Assembly: GCF_030580995.1 (NCBI RefSeq)
Contig: NZ_JAUQSZ010000014.1
Location: 62,001-126,000 of the forward strand
Length of the DNA: 64,000 nt
Origin: Sphingomonas immobilis
GTDB lineage: Bacteria; Pseudomonadota; Alphaproteobacteria; Sphingomonadales; Sphingomonadaceae
Direction: 5' to 3'
The notes under the pieces are model-generated. The model was not told the origin of the DNA, did no database searches, and saw only the letters and a program-made list of their open reading frames with translations. A program made the translations under genes and the position numbers. Shown one piece after another: positions 51,409 through 62,112 of the stretch; position 1 is the stretch's first letter, and each line of letters opens with the position of its first letter.

Positions 51409-53400
51409 TCAGGTGGATGCCACGACGGCACGGCGCCGGTTGAGAATGAACCCGCCGGCCACCGCGACGAGCATCAGCAACTGGGCGCCCATCGACTGCA
51501 CGGTCGGGAAGATGCCGAGCACCGAGACGCGAATTCCGCCCGAGAGCGGGGCGATGTCGATGATGCCGGCTTCCTGCAGCGCGGACACACCCTTGCCGGC
51601 GAGCACGATCGTGAGGAGCGCCATCAGCCAGGCGCTATAGGCGAAGAACTTCGCAATCGGCAGGTCGCGACTGTAGCGCAGCATCGCCCAGGCAATGAGG
51701 CCGAGCAGCAGGACCGCCGAGCCGGCGCCGGCCAGCATGATACCGCCATTACCCTGGGTCCAGAGCGCGGCATAAAACAGGATGGTCTCGAACACCTCGC
51801 GATAGACGACGATGAAGGCCAGGCCGAACAGGAACCAGGCCGATTGCCGTGACAGCGCGCGCGACAACTTTTCGCGGATGTAGCGCTGCCATTGGTCCGC
51901 CTGCGCCTTGCCGTGCATCCATATCCCCACGGAGAGCAGGACGACGGCCGCGAACAGCGATCCAAACCCTTCGGTGAGCTCTCGGCTCGCGCCGCTGATC
52001 CCGATCGCATAGGTTGCAACCGCCCAGGTCAGGCCGCCCGCCGCCAGCGCGCCGATCCAGCCGCCATGGACATAGGGCAGCACCTCGGGTCGCTCGGCCT
52101 TGCGCAGGAAGGCGATCATCGCAACGACGATCAGCAGGGCTTCGAGCCCCTCGCGAAGCAGGATGGTGAACGCGCCCAGAAAGGTCGATGCGCTGCTCGC
52201 CGCGTCCGGGGACAAGGCTGCATCGGCGTCATCGAACAAGCCATCGAGCACCTGGATACGGGTGGCTATCTCGTCAGCGGGCCGACCTTGCTGAAGCGAG
52301 GCGCGGAATTCGCCCATGGCGCTTTCGATATGCCCCATGAGCGTTGCGTCACGCGCGGTCAGCATCGGCTCGAGCGGTTCGAACCCGTCGAGATACGCGG
52401 ACAGCGCGAGTTCCTGCGCGGCGTGGCGATCGCCGCTGCGATAGGCGGCAAGGCTGCGCTGCAGCTTGTCGCGCGCGACGCTCAGCGAGCCTGCGGGCTT
52501 CGGGATCACCACCTCCGGATGGCGGCGCAGATAGGCGATCGCCACGTCGGCCTTGTCAGGACCAACGGCCTTTGCGAGTGTTTCCGGCGTCAATCCGGCC
52601 AGCGCCGTCAGATCGGGAATGGCGCGCCGGAGACTGGCGTCGGATTTCCATAACCGCTCACCCTCAGCCGCCTGGGCATCGGAAAAAGCGAAGCGACCGG
52701 CATAGAAGGCCAGCGCCCAGCGATCGGCGCTCGGGAGGATCGCGAAACTTTGCATCGCTGTGCCGTCGATACCCTGCTCGATGACCTGATAGAGCGCGAA
52801 GGGGCTGCGCTGCCGTGCGCGCTTCACGTCGCTGAAGGCGATCGGCGGGGTGGTGAGCTTCGAGGCGTCGGGGCCATGCCCATCCCCGGTCATGCCATGG
52901 CAGCTCGCGCAATTCTGCGCGAACAGGGTCGCGCCGCGGGCCAGGTCGGGCGCCTTGGCTGGCGCGAGGGGCACCGGATAGGCCTTGAGCAGATCGGCAG
53001 CGAGGCCATGGGCAATGCGGGCGACCTCTTCGGGCGTGCCCTTGGCGGCGATCACGCCCTGGAGCCGGCTCGCGCCCGCGGTCAGAGTAGCGCGCGCCGG
53101 CGTGGGTGGCAGAGCGGCGAGACGGGTCGATACCGAAGCCGCGAATTCGGTCATCTCGGCAAATTCCGAGGCGCTCTTGACCCGACCGCCGCTGACGGCG
53201 CCACCATAATCGACCGCCACATAGTCGAGCAGCCGCCACGCCGTCTGCACGTCGGCGGTATCGGCGCGGGCTATGCCGCTGATGCCGACCATGCATAGGA
53301 GTGCCGCCAGTACGGCCATGGCCCGCCGGATCGATGGCATTGGCAAGCGCGTAAAGGCAGGGCTGGAATCGAAAGATTCGCGAAGGTCTGGGCGGGACAT
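51409..53400 (-). CDS. pbrT: Cytochrome c / FTR1-family permease, PbrT-like lead uptake protein
   Basis: A 663-residue protein. An N-terminal signal segment, a cytochrome-c-like domain with heme motif C164-ASCH168 and GMTGDGHGPDA, then a membrane domain with two RExxE motifs (R416-EGLE; R534-EVFE), typical of Ftr1 permeases. The fusion matches PbrT, which takes up lead in lead-resistance loci. The start at ATG 53400 lies at the predicted transcription start, so it may be leaderless; ATG 53340 (MPSIRRAMAV, before the signal peptide) is the alternative. It is directly regulated by the adjoining MerR-type site. Confidence 0.85.
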   Translation of the reverse strand: MSRPDLRESFDSSPAFTRLPMPSIRRAMAVLAALLCMVGISGIARADTADVQTAWRLLDYVAVDYGGAVSGGRVKSASEFAEMTEFAASVSTRLAALPPTPARATLTAGASRLQGVIAAKGTPEEVARIAHGLAADLLKAYPVPLAPAKAPDLARGATLFAQNCASCHGMTGDGHGPDASKLTTPPIAFSDVKRARQRSPFALYQVIEQGIDGTAMQSFAILPSADRWALAFYAGRFAFSDAQAAEGERLWKSDASLRRAIPDLTALAGLTPETLAKAVGPDKADVAIAYLRRHPEVVIPKPAGSLSVARDKLQRSLAAYRSGDRHAAQELALSAYLDGFEPLEPMLTARDATLMGHIESAMGEFRASLQQGRPADEIATRIQVLDGLFDDADAALSPDAASSASTFLGAFTILLREGLEALLIVVAMIAFLRKAERPEVLPYVHGGWIGALAAGGLTWAVATYAIGISGASRELTEGFGSLFAAVVLLSVGIWMHGKAQADQWQRYIREKLSRALSRQSAWFLFGLAFIVVYREVFETILFYAALWTQGNGGIMLAGAGSAVLLLGLIAWAMLRYSRDLPIAKFFAYSAWLMALLTIVLAGKGVSALQEAGIIDIAPLSGGIRVSVLGIFPTVQSMGAQLLMLVAVAGGFILNRRRAVVAST

Positions 53401-53406
53401 CCCAGC

Positions 53407-53437
53407 CTCATAAACCCTCTAGCCGCTAGAGGGTCAA
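53407..53437 (-). promoter_or_regulatory. MerR-type promoter of pbrT
   Basis: On the minus strand TTGACC (53437-53432) and TATGAG (53412-53407), 19-base spacer, with the dyad ACCCTCTAG-CCG-CTAGAGGGT (53414-53434). The arms are identical to those of the CDF promoter site. Confidence 0.86.
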
Positions 53438-53480
53438 GCAGTTTTGCGACTTAGTTGCAATAGCCGACGAAGGTGTTTGC

Positions 53481-53900
53481 TTATCCCGCGCGAGCCGCCT
53501 CCGGTGCCAACGTCTCGATGATACGGCATTCCGAAATCGTGCCATGGCCGCATTGGACGATGAGGCTGCTGAGCTCCGAACGCAGCGTTGCCAGATCCTT
53601 CAGTTTGCGATCGATCTCGGCGAGATGTTCTCGAGCGATCAGATCCACCGCCGAGCAGGATATCTCCTTCTGATCGGCGAGACCGAGCAGCGCCTGGACC
53701 TGATCGAGCGAAAACCCCAACGCCCGGGCGCGCCGGATGAAGCTGAGACGCGCGAGATGTTGCGGCGAATAGGCGCGATAATTGTTCTTGGTGCGGTCAG
53801 GCGCCGCCAGCAGACCGGCACTCTCGTAATAGCGGATCGTCTCGACCTTCGTCCCTGTTGCGGCAGCAAGCTTGCCGATGCTGAGCGACCCTGATGACAT
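53481..53900 (-). CDS. MerR-family divalent-metal regulator (PbrR/CadR/ZntR-like)
   Basis: A 139-residue activator. N-terminal winged helix (LSIGKLAAATGTKVETIRYYESAGLLAAP, then NNYRAYSPQHLARLSFIRRARALGF); metal-binding cysteines C82, C117 and C125 in the spacing of ZntR/CadR/PbrR (C79, C114, C124 in ZntR), where C82 occupies the position that is serine in copper/silver-specific CueR. So it should sense a divalent ion such as Pb, Cd or Zn. ATG 53900 matches the family start. Two perfect dyads at 53,414 and 51,355 and a weaker one before its own gene are its likely targets. Confidence 0.88.
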   Translation of the reverse strand: MSSGSLSIGKLAAATGTKVETIRYYESAGLLAAPDRTKNNYRAYSPQHLARLSFIRRARALGFSLDQVQALLGLADQKEISCSAVDLIAREHLAEIDRKLKDLATLRSELSSLIVQCGHGTISECRIIETLAPEAARAG

Positions 53901-53908
53901 TGAGCATA

Positions 53909-53929
53909 ACCCTATAGTGACTTTAGGCT
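53909..53929 (-). promoter_or_regulatory. Weak MerR-type dyad before the merR gene
   Basis: ACCCTATAG-TGA-CTTTAGGCT, 7 of 9 arm positions paired. It lies 9 bases before the merR start codon on the minus strand, with a TATGCT-like -10 but a poor -35, so any autoregulation is likely to be weak. Confidence 0.5.
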
Positions 53930-53983
53930 TTATAGGCAGGACGATGGCGAAATGTCGAGGTCGCATCCGTTCGGTGCCCAAGG

Positions 53984-55042
53984 TTATGCGTCATGCCGAT
54001 GCCGGTGGTGCAGGTCGGGGAAATGGGCATGCCGATGTGTCATTGGCGTATGCCTATGCCAGTGACTGTGGGGTTCGTCTGAAACGACGCCCGGCGAATG
54101 TTGGTGCTGATGATGGCTATCATGAACATGGCGATGATCATGTTCGAGAGGTTCGTGCGCATGTTCGTGGCCATGCGATTCGGTCAGGTGCAGCCAGAGC
54201 CCGATCGCCATCAGGATCCCGGCGATGACGAAAGGCACGGAGACCGTTTCGCCGAACATCGCGACCGCGAGCAACGCACCGATGAACGGTGCCGTCGAGA
54301 AATAGGCTCCCGACCGAGCCGTGCCGAGGTGCCGAAGCGCGAGCACGAACATCACGAGGCTGACGCCGTACCCAAGAAAGCCGATCAGCGCGGCACCCGC
54401 AACCACCGGAATCGCTGGCAAGGATGCGCCAAGCGTCAGCGCCAGGAGGAGATTGACGGTCCCTGCGGCCAGCCCTTTCAGCATCGCGATCTGGACGGGA
54501 TCGGCGCTGCTGAGCTTTCGGGTGAGATTATTGTCGATACCCCAGGCGAGGCAAGCGCCGGCGATCGCCAACATGCCCAAGCCACCGCCCGCGGGAGCGC
54601 CACGCCACGATAGCAACACCGCGCCGCCGAGGATCGCCGCAGCGCCGACCAACAGACGGTGATCGACATTTTCGCGGAACACCAGCCAAGCGATGGCGAG
54701 GGTCGCAAGACCTTCCAGATTGAGCAGAAGCGACGCGGTGGACGCAGGCGTCGTTGCCAGTCCCGCCATCAGCAAGACCGGTGCGATCCCGCCTCCGCAC
54801 AGGATGACGAGCGCCAGCCAGGGCATGTCGGATCGGGCGAGCGATGCTTCCCCCTCGCCACGTCCGATCGCTCTGCGCAACGCATATACGAGAGCAAGCC
54901 CGCAACCCGATCCGAGATAAAGCAGGCCGGCGAGCAGCCAAGCGTCTACACCGTTACCAAGGACGAGCTTCGCGAACGGTGTACTGGCGCCAAACAATAG
55001 TGCTGACAGGATCGCCAGTACGGCACCCGAGCTTGGCTTCAC
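53984..55042 (-). CDS. EamA/DMT-type transporter with a His-rich tail
   Basis: A 352-residue protein: ten predicted helices in two EamA repeats (AILSALLFGASTPFAKLVLG; FVLALRHLGTARSGAYFSTAPFIGALLA), then a C-terminal tail from about residue 290 with repeated HxH patterns (SHGHEHAHE, EHDHRHVHDSHHQHQH). The tail suggests metal handling, and its place just upstream of merR fits a metal exporter. The start is GTG 55042. No terminator is seen before merR. Confidence 0.82.
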   Translation of the reverse strand: MKPSSGAVLAILSALLFGASTPFAKLVLGNGVDAWLLAGLLYLGSGCGLALVYALRRAIGRGEGEASLARSDMPWLALVILCGGGIAPVLLMAGLATTPASTASLLLNLEGLATLAIAWLVFRENVDHRLLVGAAAILGGAVLLSWRGAPAGGGLGMLAIAGACLAWGIDNNLTRKLSSADPVQIAMLKGLAAGTVNLLLALTLGASLPAIPVVAGAALIGFLGYGVSLVMFVLALRHLGTARSGAYFSTAPFIGALLAVAMFGETVSVPFVIAGILMAIGLWLHLTESHGHEHAHEPLEHDHRHVHDSHHQHQHSPGVVSDEPHSHWHRHTPMTHRHAHFPDLHHRHRHDA

Positions 55043-55088
55043 TGGCGAGCGATCATCATACGAATGCTACCTGACTCGTGGATGTTCC

Positions 55089-55721
55089 CTATACGGTATT
55101 TTTCACAAGCAGGTCACGGTCGATCCACCGGTGCTTGAGGCGGATGATCTTCGACTGTCCAGATCGGACAAGAAGCGCAGCTTGTGTGGTGACCAATGTG
55201 ACGGACGCCGAAGCGCCCACCGAGGCGCGCCGCTGCTTTAGCAGGAATTTCGAAAGATTCGCGATGTTGGATACGAGCGAGACGAGATCCGTACCCAGCG
55301 CAAAGAGCGCACCGACTATCAGATTATGCGCAAGCCAGAATGGCGCACCGACAAGAAAGAAACCTTTCATCCGCGTGGTTGAAGTCTGCAGCCGTGCGAG
55401 GGTGCCCAAGGAGCTTCCGGTCAAGGCCAAGGCAGACGGGATGCCATGCCACGTCACAATTGAGAGAAAGGCCAAAAGAATGAGGCTCGCACCATAAAGC
55501 CTGATGACAACGTAACGGTCTCGCACAGCCGCAGAAATAATGAGTTGCGAGCACGAAATGAGACACGCCATCGCTGCCGTGGGCGATCCCAGCGCAAGAA
55601 AATAGAGCGCGAATGCGGCCGCACCGGTGCTCTGGATTTTGATCACCGTCCCGTAATCGTTGAAAAATGGCCAACTCACGACGCACAAGAGAGCGAGGCA
55701 GCCAAAGGCGGTGGCAATCAT
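55089..55721 (-). CDS. YgjV-family inner-membrane protein
   Basis: A 210-residue hydrophobic protein with about five helices: VVSWPFFNDYGTVIKIQSTGAAAFALYF is the YgjV-type block, followed by SCSQLIISAAVRDRYVVIRL. Function unknown; the family is found beside transporters in several Proteobacteria. ATG 55721 is chosen over GTG 55730. It is between the EamA gene and the cus operon and belongs clearly to neither. Confidence 0.6.
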   Translation of the reverse strand: MIATAFGCLALLCVVSWPFFNDYGTVIKIQSTGAAAFALYFLALGSPTAAMACLISCSQLIISAAVRDRYVVIRLYGASLILLAFLSIVTWHGIPSALALTGSSLGTLARLQTSTTRMKGFFLVGAPFWLAHNLIVGALFALGTDLVSLVSNIANLSKFLLKQRRASVGASASVTLVTTQAALLVRSGQSKIIRLKHRWIDRDLLVKNTV

Positions 55722-55851
55722 GACTGCCACCGCGCGATGTATAGGACGTCGAGTTGTGCTTGCGTTTTGGCGCGGGATCTCAATTGTTCCATTGCCGAAG
55801 CGTGACGGAACAAGGTTAATTACACGCTAATGCGCCAAGGCGATCGCCGGC

Positions 55852-56244
55852 TCAGGGCTGCTTTTGGATCGCCGTCACCTCGCCGGCGCTGCCGGTTAGT
55901 GTGACGTCGAAATCGACCTTTTCGCCTACCTTTGCCGCGCCAGTGACCGCAGGTGCCGCCTTAAACGTCATGGTCATCGCCGGCCATTTGGCTTCAGGTA
56001 TCGGGCCATGGTCGAGCGTGACTGTGCCTGCGGTCTTGTCGATCGCGGTGACCTTGCCATGGCCCTTGGCCTTGATCGGCGCAGTCGCCGCCGGCGCCAT
56101 CGCCATATTGCCCATGTCGCCGCTCATGGCTGCAGCGGGTGCCGCCTGGTTGGTCTCGGCCGCAACGGGCGTCTCCGCTTTCTTGCCACAGGCAGCCGTC
56201 AGGGCGGTGAGGCCGAGAGCGATGGTCAGTCGTATCATGGTCAT
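55852..56244 (-). CDS. cusF: CusF-like copper-binding lipoprotein
   Basis: A 130-residue lipoprotein: the lipobox is LTAAC. An alanine/methionine-rich linker (AAMSGDMGNMAM) precedes the CusF domain ([31 protein letters not shown]) with W and M positions that bind copper or silver. ATG 56244 has AAGGAG upstream. It is the last gene of the cus operon. Confidence 0.9.
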   Translation of the reverse strand: MTMIRLTIALGLTALTAACGKKAETPVAAETNQAAPAAAMSGDMGNMAMAPAATAPIKAKGHGKVTAIDKTAGTVTLDHGPIPEAKWPAMTMTFKAAPAVTGAAKVGEKVDFDVTLTGSAGEVTAIQKQP

Positions 56245-56261
56245 GGTCTTCTCCTTGCAGG

Positions 56262-59200
56262 TCAAACAGGTTGGTGGAGGGATTTGGCCCGTCGCAGCCG
56301 AAGCAACAGATAGGCAGCGGGCAGGACGAACATCGAGAGCAGTGGCGCGGTGAGCATGCCGCCGATCATGGGGGCGGCAATCCGACTCATCACCTCCGAA
56401 CCGGCTCCCGATCCCAGCAGGATCGGCAACAGGCCGGCGAGGATCACCGCGACCGTCATCGCCTTGGGACGGACGCGGAGCAGCGCGCCTTCGCGCACCG
56501 CCGCCTCGAGCTGATCGGCATCCGGATCGTCGCCACGCTCTTCCAGCGCGTTCTTGAGGTAGATCAACATGACCACGCCGAACTCGGCCGACACGCCGGC
56601 CAGCGCGATAAACCCGACGCCCGTCGCCACCGACTGGTTGAAGCCGAGGAGGTAGAGCGTCCAGATACCGCCGGTGAGTGCGAACGGGAGCGTGCCCATG
56701 ATCAGCGCGGCTTCATCGAACCGGCCAAAAATCATGAAGAGCAGCACGAAGATGATCAGTAGCGTCGCTGGCACGACCAGCTTGAGCTTTTCGACAGCCC
56801 GCTGGAGATATTCGAACTGACCGGAGTAGGCGATACTCACGCCCGGCGAGAGCTTCACCTCCTTCGCCACCGCGCGTTGCAGGTCACCGACCACCGAAGC
56901 GAGATCGCGGCCGCGTACATCGACATAGACCCAGGTCGATGGCCGGGCATTCTCGGTCTTGAGCATCGGCGGCCCTTCGGCGATCGCAACCTTCGCCACG
57001 GTGCCCAGCGTGATCTGCTGACCGGAAGGCGTCAGGACCGGAAGCGTGCGCAGCCCTTCGAGGCTGTCGCGCAGCTCACGTGGATAGCGCACGCTGATTG
57101 GATAGCGCGCCAGCCCTTCGACGGTTTCGCCAATGGTCTCGCCGCCGATCGCGCCCGATACGATCTGCTGCACATCGGCGATGTTGAGCCCGAAACGGGC
57201 GGCGGCGGAACGATCGATATCGACATCGACATAGCGCCCGCCGGTCAGGCGCTCGGCCAATGCCGAGCTGACGCCGGGCACCGTCTTGGCCACCGTCTCG
57301 ACATCATGGGCGATGCGATCGAGCTGGGCGAGATCGGCGCCCGAGACCTTGACCCCGATCGGACTCTTGATGCCGGTCGCGAGCATGTCGATGCGGTTAC
57401 GGATCGGCGGCACCCACACATTGGCGAGGCCGGGTAGCTTCACCGTGCGGTCCAGCTCTTCAACGAGCTTGTCCGTGGTCATACCGGGCCGCCATTGGTC
57501 ACGCGGCTTGAACTGGATGGTGGTCTCGAACATTTCGAGCGGCGCGGGATCGGTGGCAGTCTCGGCGCGTCCCGCCTTGCCGAACACGCTCTCAACCTCG
57601 GGCACCGTCTTGATCAGCCGGTCGGTCTGCTGGAGCAGTTGCGAGGCCTTTGCCGCCGACAGTCCCGGCAAGGCCGAGGGCATATAGAGCAGGTCGCCTT
57701 CGTCCATATTCGGCATGAACTCGCCGCCGAGCCGGGAGAGCGGCCAAGCCGTCGTTGCGAAGACCAGAACCGCAATCAGCAGCACCGCCTTGGGCTTTTT
57801 CATCGTCCAGTCGAGGGCGGGCCGGTAGATATGGGTCAGCCATCGATTGATCGGGTTGGACTGCTCGGCGGGTATGCGGCCCCGGATGAGATACCCCATC
57901 AGGATGGGGACCAGCGTCACCGAGAGGATCGCGGCCGATGCCATCGCATAGGTCTTTGTGAAGGCGAGTGGCGCGAAAAGCCTGCCCTCCTGTCCTTCCA
58001 GTGTGAACACGGGGATGAACGAGAGTGTGATGATCAGAAGGCTGAAGAACAGCGCTGGGCCGACCTCGGCGGCGGCATCTGTGACCACCGTCCAGCGTGT
58101 CGGATTATCGAGATGCTGCTGCGGGTGGTCATGTTCCCAGCGCTCAATCTTCTTGTGTGCGTTCTCGATCATGACGACCGCCGCATCGACCATCGCGCCG
58201 ATCGCGATGGCGATGCCGCCCAGCGACATGATGTTGGCGTTGACCCCTTGGAACCGCATGACGACGAATGCCGCCAGCACGCCTATCGGCAGGGTCAGAA
58301 TCGCAACCAGCGCCGAACGGACGTGCCAGAGGAACAGGCCGCAGACGATCGCGACGACGATGAACTCCTCGATCAGCTTGTGGGTAAGATTATCGACCGC
58401 ACGGTCGATGAGCTGCGATCGGTCATAGGTGGTGACGATCTCCACGCCGGGCGGCAGGCTCGCCTTCAGGGTGGCGAGCTTGTCCTTGACCGCGGCGATG
58501 GTTTCGCGCGCATTCTTGCCCGACCGCAGGATCACGACGCCGCCGGCGACCTCGCCTTCGCCGTTCAACTCGGCGATTCCGCGCCGCATCTCGGGGCCAA
58601 TCTGGACCGTGGCGACATCGCCTAGCCGCACGGGCACACCGCCCATTGCGGTCCGCAGGGGAATGGCCCGGAAATCGTCGAGCGTCTTCAGATAGCCCGA
58701 GGCACGGACCATATATTCGGCCTCGGCCATCTCCAGCACGGAGCCGCCCGCTTCCTGATTGGCCTGTTGGATCGCCTGCACCGCCTGTTGGTGCGTGATA
58801 CCGTAAGCGGCGAGCTTCACCGGATCGAGCAGCACCTGGTACTGCTTGACCATGCCGCCGATGCTGGCGACCTCGGCAACACCGGGAACGGTTTTCAGCT
58901 CGTAGCGCAGGAACCAGTCCTGAAACGCGCGAAGCTGGGCCAGATCGTGCTGGCCGGTCTTATCGACCAGGGCATATTCATAGACCCAGCCGACACCGGT
59001 TGCATCGGGACCGAGCGCACTGCGGGCGCTCGCCGGCAGGCGGCCTTGCACCTGGTTGAGATATTCGAGCACGCGGCTGCGCGCCCAATAGAGATCGGTG
59101 CCGTCCTCGAAGATCACATAGACGAAGCTGTCGCCGAAGAAGGAATAGCCGCGCACCGTCTTGGCACCCGGCACCGACAGCATGGTGGTCGTCAGCGGAT

Positions 59201-59399
59201 AAGTGACCTGATTTTCGACGATCTGCGGCGCCTGTCCCGGATAGCTGGTGCGGATGATGACCTGCGTGTCGGAGAGGTCCGGCAGCGCGTCGATCGCGGT
59301 TGATCGCACCGACCAAATCCCCAAGCCGATCAGGGCGAGTACGCCAATCAAGACGAAGAAGCGGTTCGTGACCGACCAGCGAATGAGATGGGCGATCAT
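56262..59399 (-). CDS. cusA: CusA/SilA-type copper/silver RND pump
   Basis: A 1045-residue HME-RND permease. [20 protein letters not shown] is the helix-4 signature of the monovalent-metal (CusA) group. The metal-binding Met cluster is in [19 protein letters not shown] (periplasmic cleft). It exports Cu(I) or Ag(I) with CusB and CusC. It overlaps cusB by 4 bases. Confidence 0.96.
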   Translation of the reverse strand: MIAHLIRWSVTNRFFVLIGVLALIGLGIWSVRSTAIDALPDLSDTQVIIRTSYPGQAPQIVENQVTYPLTTTMLSVPGAKTVRGYSFFGDSFVYVIFEDGTDLYWARSRVLEYLNQVQGRLPASARSALGPDATGVGWVYEYALVDKTGQHDLAQLRAFQDWFLRYELKTVPGVAEVASIGGMVKQYQVLLDPVKLAAYGITHQQAVQAIQQANQEAGGSVLEMAEAEYMVRASGYLKTLDDFRAIPLRTAMGGVPVRLGDVATVQIGPEMRRGIAELNGEGEVAGGVVILRSGKNARETIAAVKDKLATLKASLPPGVEIVTTYDRSQLIDRAVDNLTHKLIEEFIVVAIVCGLFLWHVRSALVAILTLPIGVLAAFVVMRFQGVNANIMSLGGIAIAIGAMVDAAVVMIENAHKKIERWEHDHPQQHLDNPTRWTVVTDAAAEVGPALFFSLLIITLSFIPVFTLEGQEGRLFAPLAFTKTYAMASAAILSVTLVPILMGYLIRGRIPAEQSNPINRWLTHIYRPALDWTMKKPKAVLLIAVLVFATTAWPLSRLGGEFMPNMDEGDLLYMPSALPGLSAAKASQLLQQTDRLIKTVPEVESVFGKAGRAETATDPAPLEMFETTIQFKPRDQWRPGMTTDKLVEELDRTVKLPGLANVWVPPIRNRIDMLATGIKSPIGVKVSGADLAQLDRIAHDVETVAKTVPGVSSALAERLTGGRYVDVDIDRSAAARFGLNIADVQQIVSGAIGGETIGETVEGLARYPISVRYPRELRDSLEGLRTLPVLTPSGQQITLGTVAKVAIAEGPPMLKTENARPSTWVYVDVRGRDLASVVGDLQRAVAKEVKLSPGVSIAYSGQFEYLQRAVEKLKLVVPATLLIIFVLLFMIFGRFDEAALIMGTLPFALTGGIWTLYLLGFNQSVATGVGFIALAGVSAEFGVVMLIYLKNALEERGDDPDADQLEAAVREGALLRVRPKAMTVAVILAGLLPILLGSGAGSEVMSRIAAPMIGGMLTAPLLSMFVLPAAYLLLRLRRAKSLHQPV

Positions 59400-60886
59400 T
59401 GGCCAGACACTTTCGCCATGCGCCGCACGGTCGGTCCCGCCGGCGGTTGATCGAACCCGAAACGGACACGATCGCCCGTCTTCAGGCCGCGCGCGACGTT
59501 CGGATCGGGAAGCTGGAAGGTCATCGTCATCGCCGGCCAGCCGATCGCCGGCACCGACTCATGGCTCAGCGTCACCGAATTGGCGGTGAGCTGCTCGATT
59601 TTGCCCACGGTCTCGTAGAGCGCGGCGGTAGCTGCGGGTTTGCCAACTGCCATCGGCACACCGCCACCGATCGGCCGTGCCTGCACGCCGGAAAGACTAG
59701 CCTCGGAGTCGATCAGGAATTGGCCCGAGGCGATGACCTTCTCGCCTTCGGAGAGCCCAGCGAGGATCTCGGTGTCGTCCCCGGATTCCCTGCCGGTTTG
59801 CACCTCGGCCGGCCGATATCGGCCCTTGTCGAGCGCAAGCATCACCAAGGTCCGCTTGCCGGTGCGGATCAGCGCCTCGGAGGGTACGAGCAATGCTGGC
59901 TGTGCGCTGCCGCCGAACGACACGGTTGCGAACATGCCCGGGCGCAGACGACCACCACGATTGGGTAGTTCGATCCGCACGGTGAGCGTCCGGCTGTCGG
60001 CCTGCGTCGTAGGCAGGATCGCCGAGACACGGCCCGACAATGTCTCGCCGGGGAACGCGGCAAGCGTGGCCTGCACGGTTTGTCCGGGCTTGAGCGGTCC
60101 CGCGATGGCTTCGGGCACGGCAGCATTGAGCCAGACCGTGCCAAGGCCGTTGACCTCGGCAAGCGTCTGTCCTGCCGTCATCGTCATGCCGGCCCGCACA
60201 TCTAGCGTCTTGATGACGCCGCCGGTTGGCGTGGAAATCGTGATGACATTGTGCGGCCGACCCGTTCGCTCGACCGATGCGACCGTACTAGACGGCATGC
60301 CAAGCAGTATGAGCCGCTGGCGCGCTGCCTGGATCAACGCCGCGCTCCCGGTGCGGCGGACCGCCAGGAACTCGGCCTGTGCGCCACCCCATTCGGGAAC
60401 GAGCAGGTCGGCGAGTGGGGCACCGGCGCCAACGATATCGCCGGGCGCCCGGGCATAGACCCTTTGAACGAACCCGCCAGCGCGCGCCTGGACGATCGCG
60501 ACATCGCGCTGGTTGAAGTCGATCGTGCCGGTGGCGGTCAGGCTGCTGTTCAGTTGTCCCCGTCGTACGGCGACCGCGCGCAGCCCCAGCGTCTGGGACG
60601 CAGCGGGATCGATGCGGATGCCCGGCGCGTTGCCGCCGCCTTCATCGGCATATTTGGGGATGGTCTTCATCCCCATCGACGAAAGCGTATCCGGATTGTT
60701 GTAGTGTTCTTGCGGCACCATCGGATCGTACCAGTAAAGCGCCTTACGACCGGCATCGGCTGTTTGCGTAGGAGCGGTTTCGCTGCCACCGAGGTGGGCA
60801 ATGCCATAGCCTGCGCCACCAGCGACGAGGGCGAGCGCAGCGGCGGCAAGACCTAGCCGGGCGCGCGGTGATATCTCGAGGCTCAT
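59396..60886 (-). CDS. cusB: CusB adaptor with an N-terminal metal-binding and C-terminal CusF-like domain
   Basis: A 496-residue membrane-fusion protein. After an anchor helix comes a heavy-metal-binding segment ([19 protein letters not shown], then [13 protein letters not shown]), then the lipoyl/coiled hairpin core, and at about residues 420-490 a CusF-like domain ([32 protein letters not shown]). So the pump carries a built-in metallochaperone in addition to the separate cusF gene. ATG 60886 overlaps the cusC stop by 4 bases. Confidence 0.93.
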   Translation of the reverse strand: MSLEISPRARLGLAAAALALVAGGAGYGIAHLGGSETAPTQTADAGRKALYWYDPMVPQEHYNNPDTLSSMGMKTIPKYADEGGGNAPGIRIDPAASQTLGLRAVAVRRGQLNSSLTATGTIDFNQRDVAIVQARAGGFVQRVYARAPGDIVGAGAPLADLLVPEWGGAQAEFLAVRRTGSAALIQAARQRLILLGMPSSTVASVERTGRPHNVITISTPTGGVIKTLDVRAGMTMTAGQTLAEVNGLGTVWLNAAVPEAIAGPLKPGQTVQATLAAFPGETLSGRVSAILPTTQADSRTLTVRIELPNRGGRLRPGMFATVSFGGSAQPALLVPSEALIRTGKRTLVMLALDKGRYRPAEVQTGRESGDDTEILAGLSEGEKVIASGQFLIDSEASLSGVQARPIGGGVPMAVGKPAATAALYETVGKIEQLTANSVTLSHESVPAIGWPAMTMTFQLPDPNVARGLKTGDRVRFGFDQPPAGPTVRRMAKVSGQ

Positions 60887-62112
60887 CGTGCGTCGCTCCG
60901 ATAGGTCAAGGTCAGCCGGGCGCCGTCGGCGGCGACCAGGGCTTCGCGGTCCAGGGTGGTGAGTGTGGCGTCGGCGAGCGCGGCATAGGCGTCGGCGACA
61001 TCGACAAGACTGGCGCGTCCAGCACCGTAGCTGGCGGTCTCCAGTTTCACGCGCTGCTCGGCCAGCGACTGCAGCGTTCCTTGCGCACGCATCCATTGTT
61101 CGTGGTGCATGACATGGTCGGCGATATCGGCATCAAGGTCGGCAGCAAGAGCGCGGCGCGCCGCTTCGCGTTCGGCCAGAACGCGCCCGGCATTGGCCTG
61201 GGCAGCGGCTATTCCGGCGTTTTGACGATTGCGGGTGAAGAACGGCAGGCTGACCGTCACGCCAGCAGAGACATAATCGCCGAAACGGGGATCGCGGCGC
61301 TGATAGGCGACATTCACGCCGAAGTCAGAACGCCGACCGGCATCCGCCACCCTTACATCGGCATCGGCTTGCCCAGCCTGGGCATCGATCATCTGGATGG
61401 TGGGATGGCGATCGAGGCCAGCACGAAGCTCGGTCCCATCGACCAGAAATTCGGGAATTGGCCCGGCAATCTCCGGCGCGGGATCGCCGGTCCAACGGGT
61501 AAGTGTAGCGCGGGCACGCGCGACGTTCGAAACCAGTTCGCTCCGGCGATCCTGCATCGTGGCGATGGCCTGCTGACCGGCAAGCGTCTGCCCCGGCCGT
61601 ACGCTGCCCGAAGCGACAGCGCCGGTCGTGGTCCCTACGACGCGCTCGAGCCGGGACAGCACGTCGTCAAGAGCGGCAAGTCTGCGCTCGGCATAGGCCA
61701 GATTGATCCACGCCAACGCCGTACCTACCTCGACGGTGCGCGCCTCGACCGCCGTATCAGCCTCGGCCGCCCTGATGTCGCTATCGGCGCGCGCCTGCTG
61801 GGCATGGCGCTTGGCGAGGTTGGGAATGTCCTGAGACACGCCCACCCGCGCCATGGTAAAGTTATCCCGCTGCGGCTCGAACGCGAGCGGTCCTGATATC
61901 GGGAAGCTGTCTACGCCCACTGCGAGGGTGGGATCGGGCAGCGTTCCCGCGGCCCCACGCGCCGAACGCGCGGCATCAGTGCCAAGTGTCTTCGCTCGAA
62001 TGGAGGGAGCATCGTGCTTAGCCTGGCGAAGCGCCGCATCGAAGGTCAGCGGACCGGCGAACGCAATCCCGGGGATCGCCGCGAGCAGCGGCGCACAAAC
62101 AAACAATCGCAT
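60883..62112 (-). CDS. cusC: CusC-type outer-membrane factor
   Basis: A 409-residue TolC-family protein with a signal peptide (RLFVCAPLLAAIPGIAFA). It has the usual two repeats of long helices; no lipobox, unlike E. coli CusC. It starts the cusCBA part of the operon. Confidence 0.9.
   Translation of the reverse strand: MRLFVCAPLLAAIPGIAFAGPLTFDAALRQAKHDAPSIRAKTLGTDAARSARGAAGTLPDPTLAVGVDSFPISGPLAFEPQRDNFTMARVGVSQDIPNLAKRHAQQARADSDIRAAEADTAVEARTVEVGTALAWINLAYAERRLAALDDVLSRLERVVGTTTGAVASGSVRPGQTLAGQQAIATMQDRRSELVSNVARARATLTRWTGDPAPEIAGPIPEFLVDGTELRAGLDRHPTIQMIDAQAGQADADVRVADAGRRSDFGVNVAYQRRDPRFGDYVSAGVTVSLPFFTRNRQNAGIAAAQANAGRVLAEREAARRALAADLDADIADHVMHHEQWMRAQGTLQSLAEQRVKLETASYGAGRASLVDVADAYAALADATLTTLDREALVAADGARLTLTYRSDAR

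Noticed and set aside
57495..58625. 376-residue plus-strand reading opposite cusA
   Set aside because: Shadow of CusA; very rich in D, R and H, with no motif.
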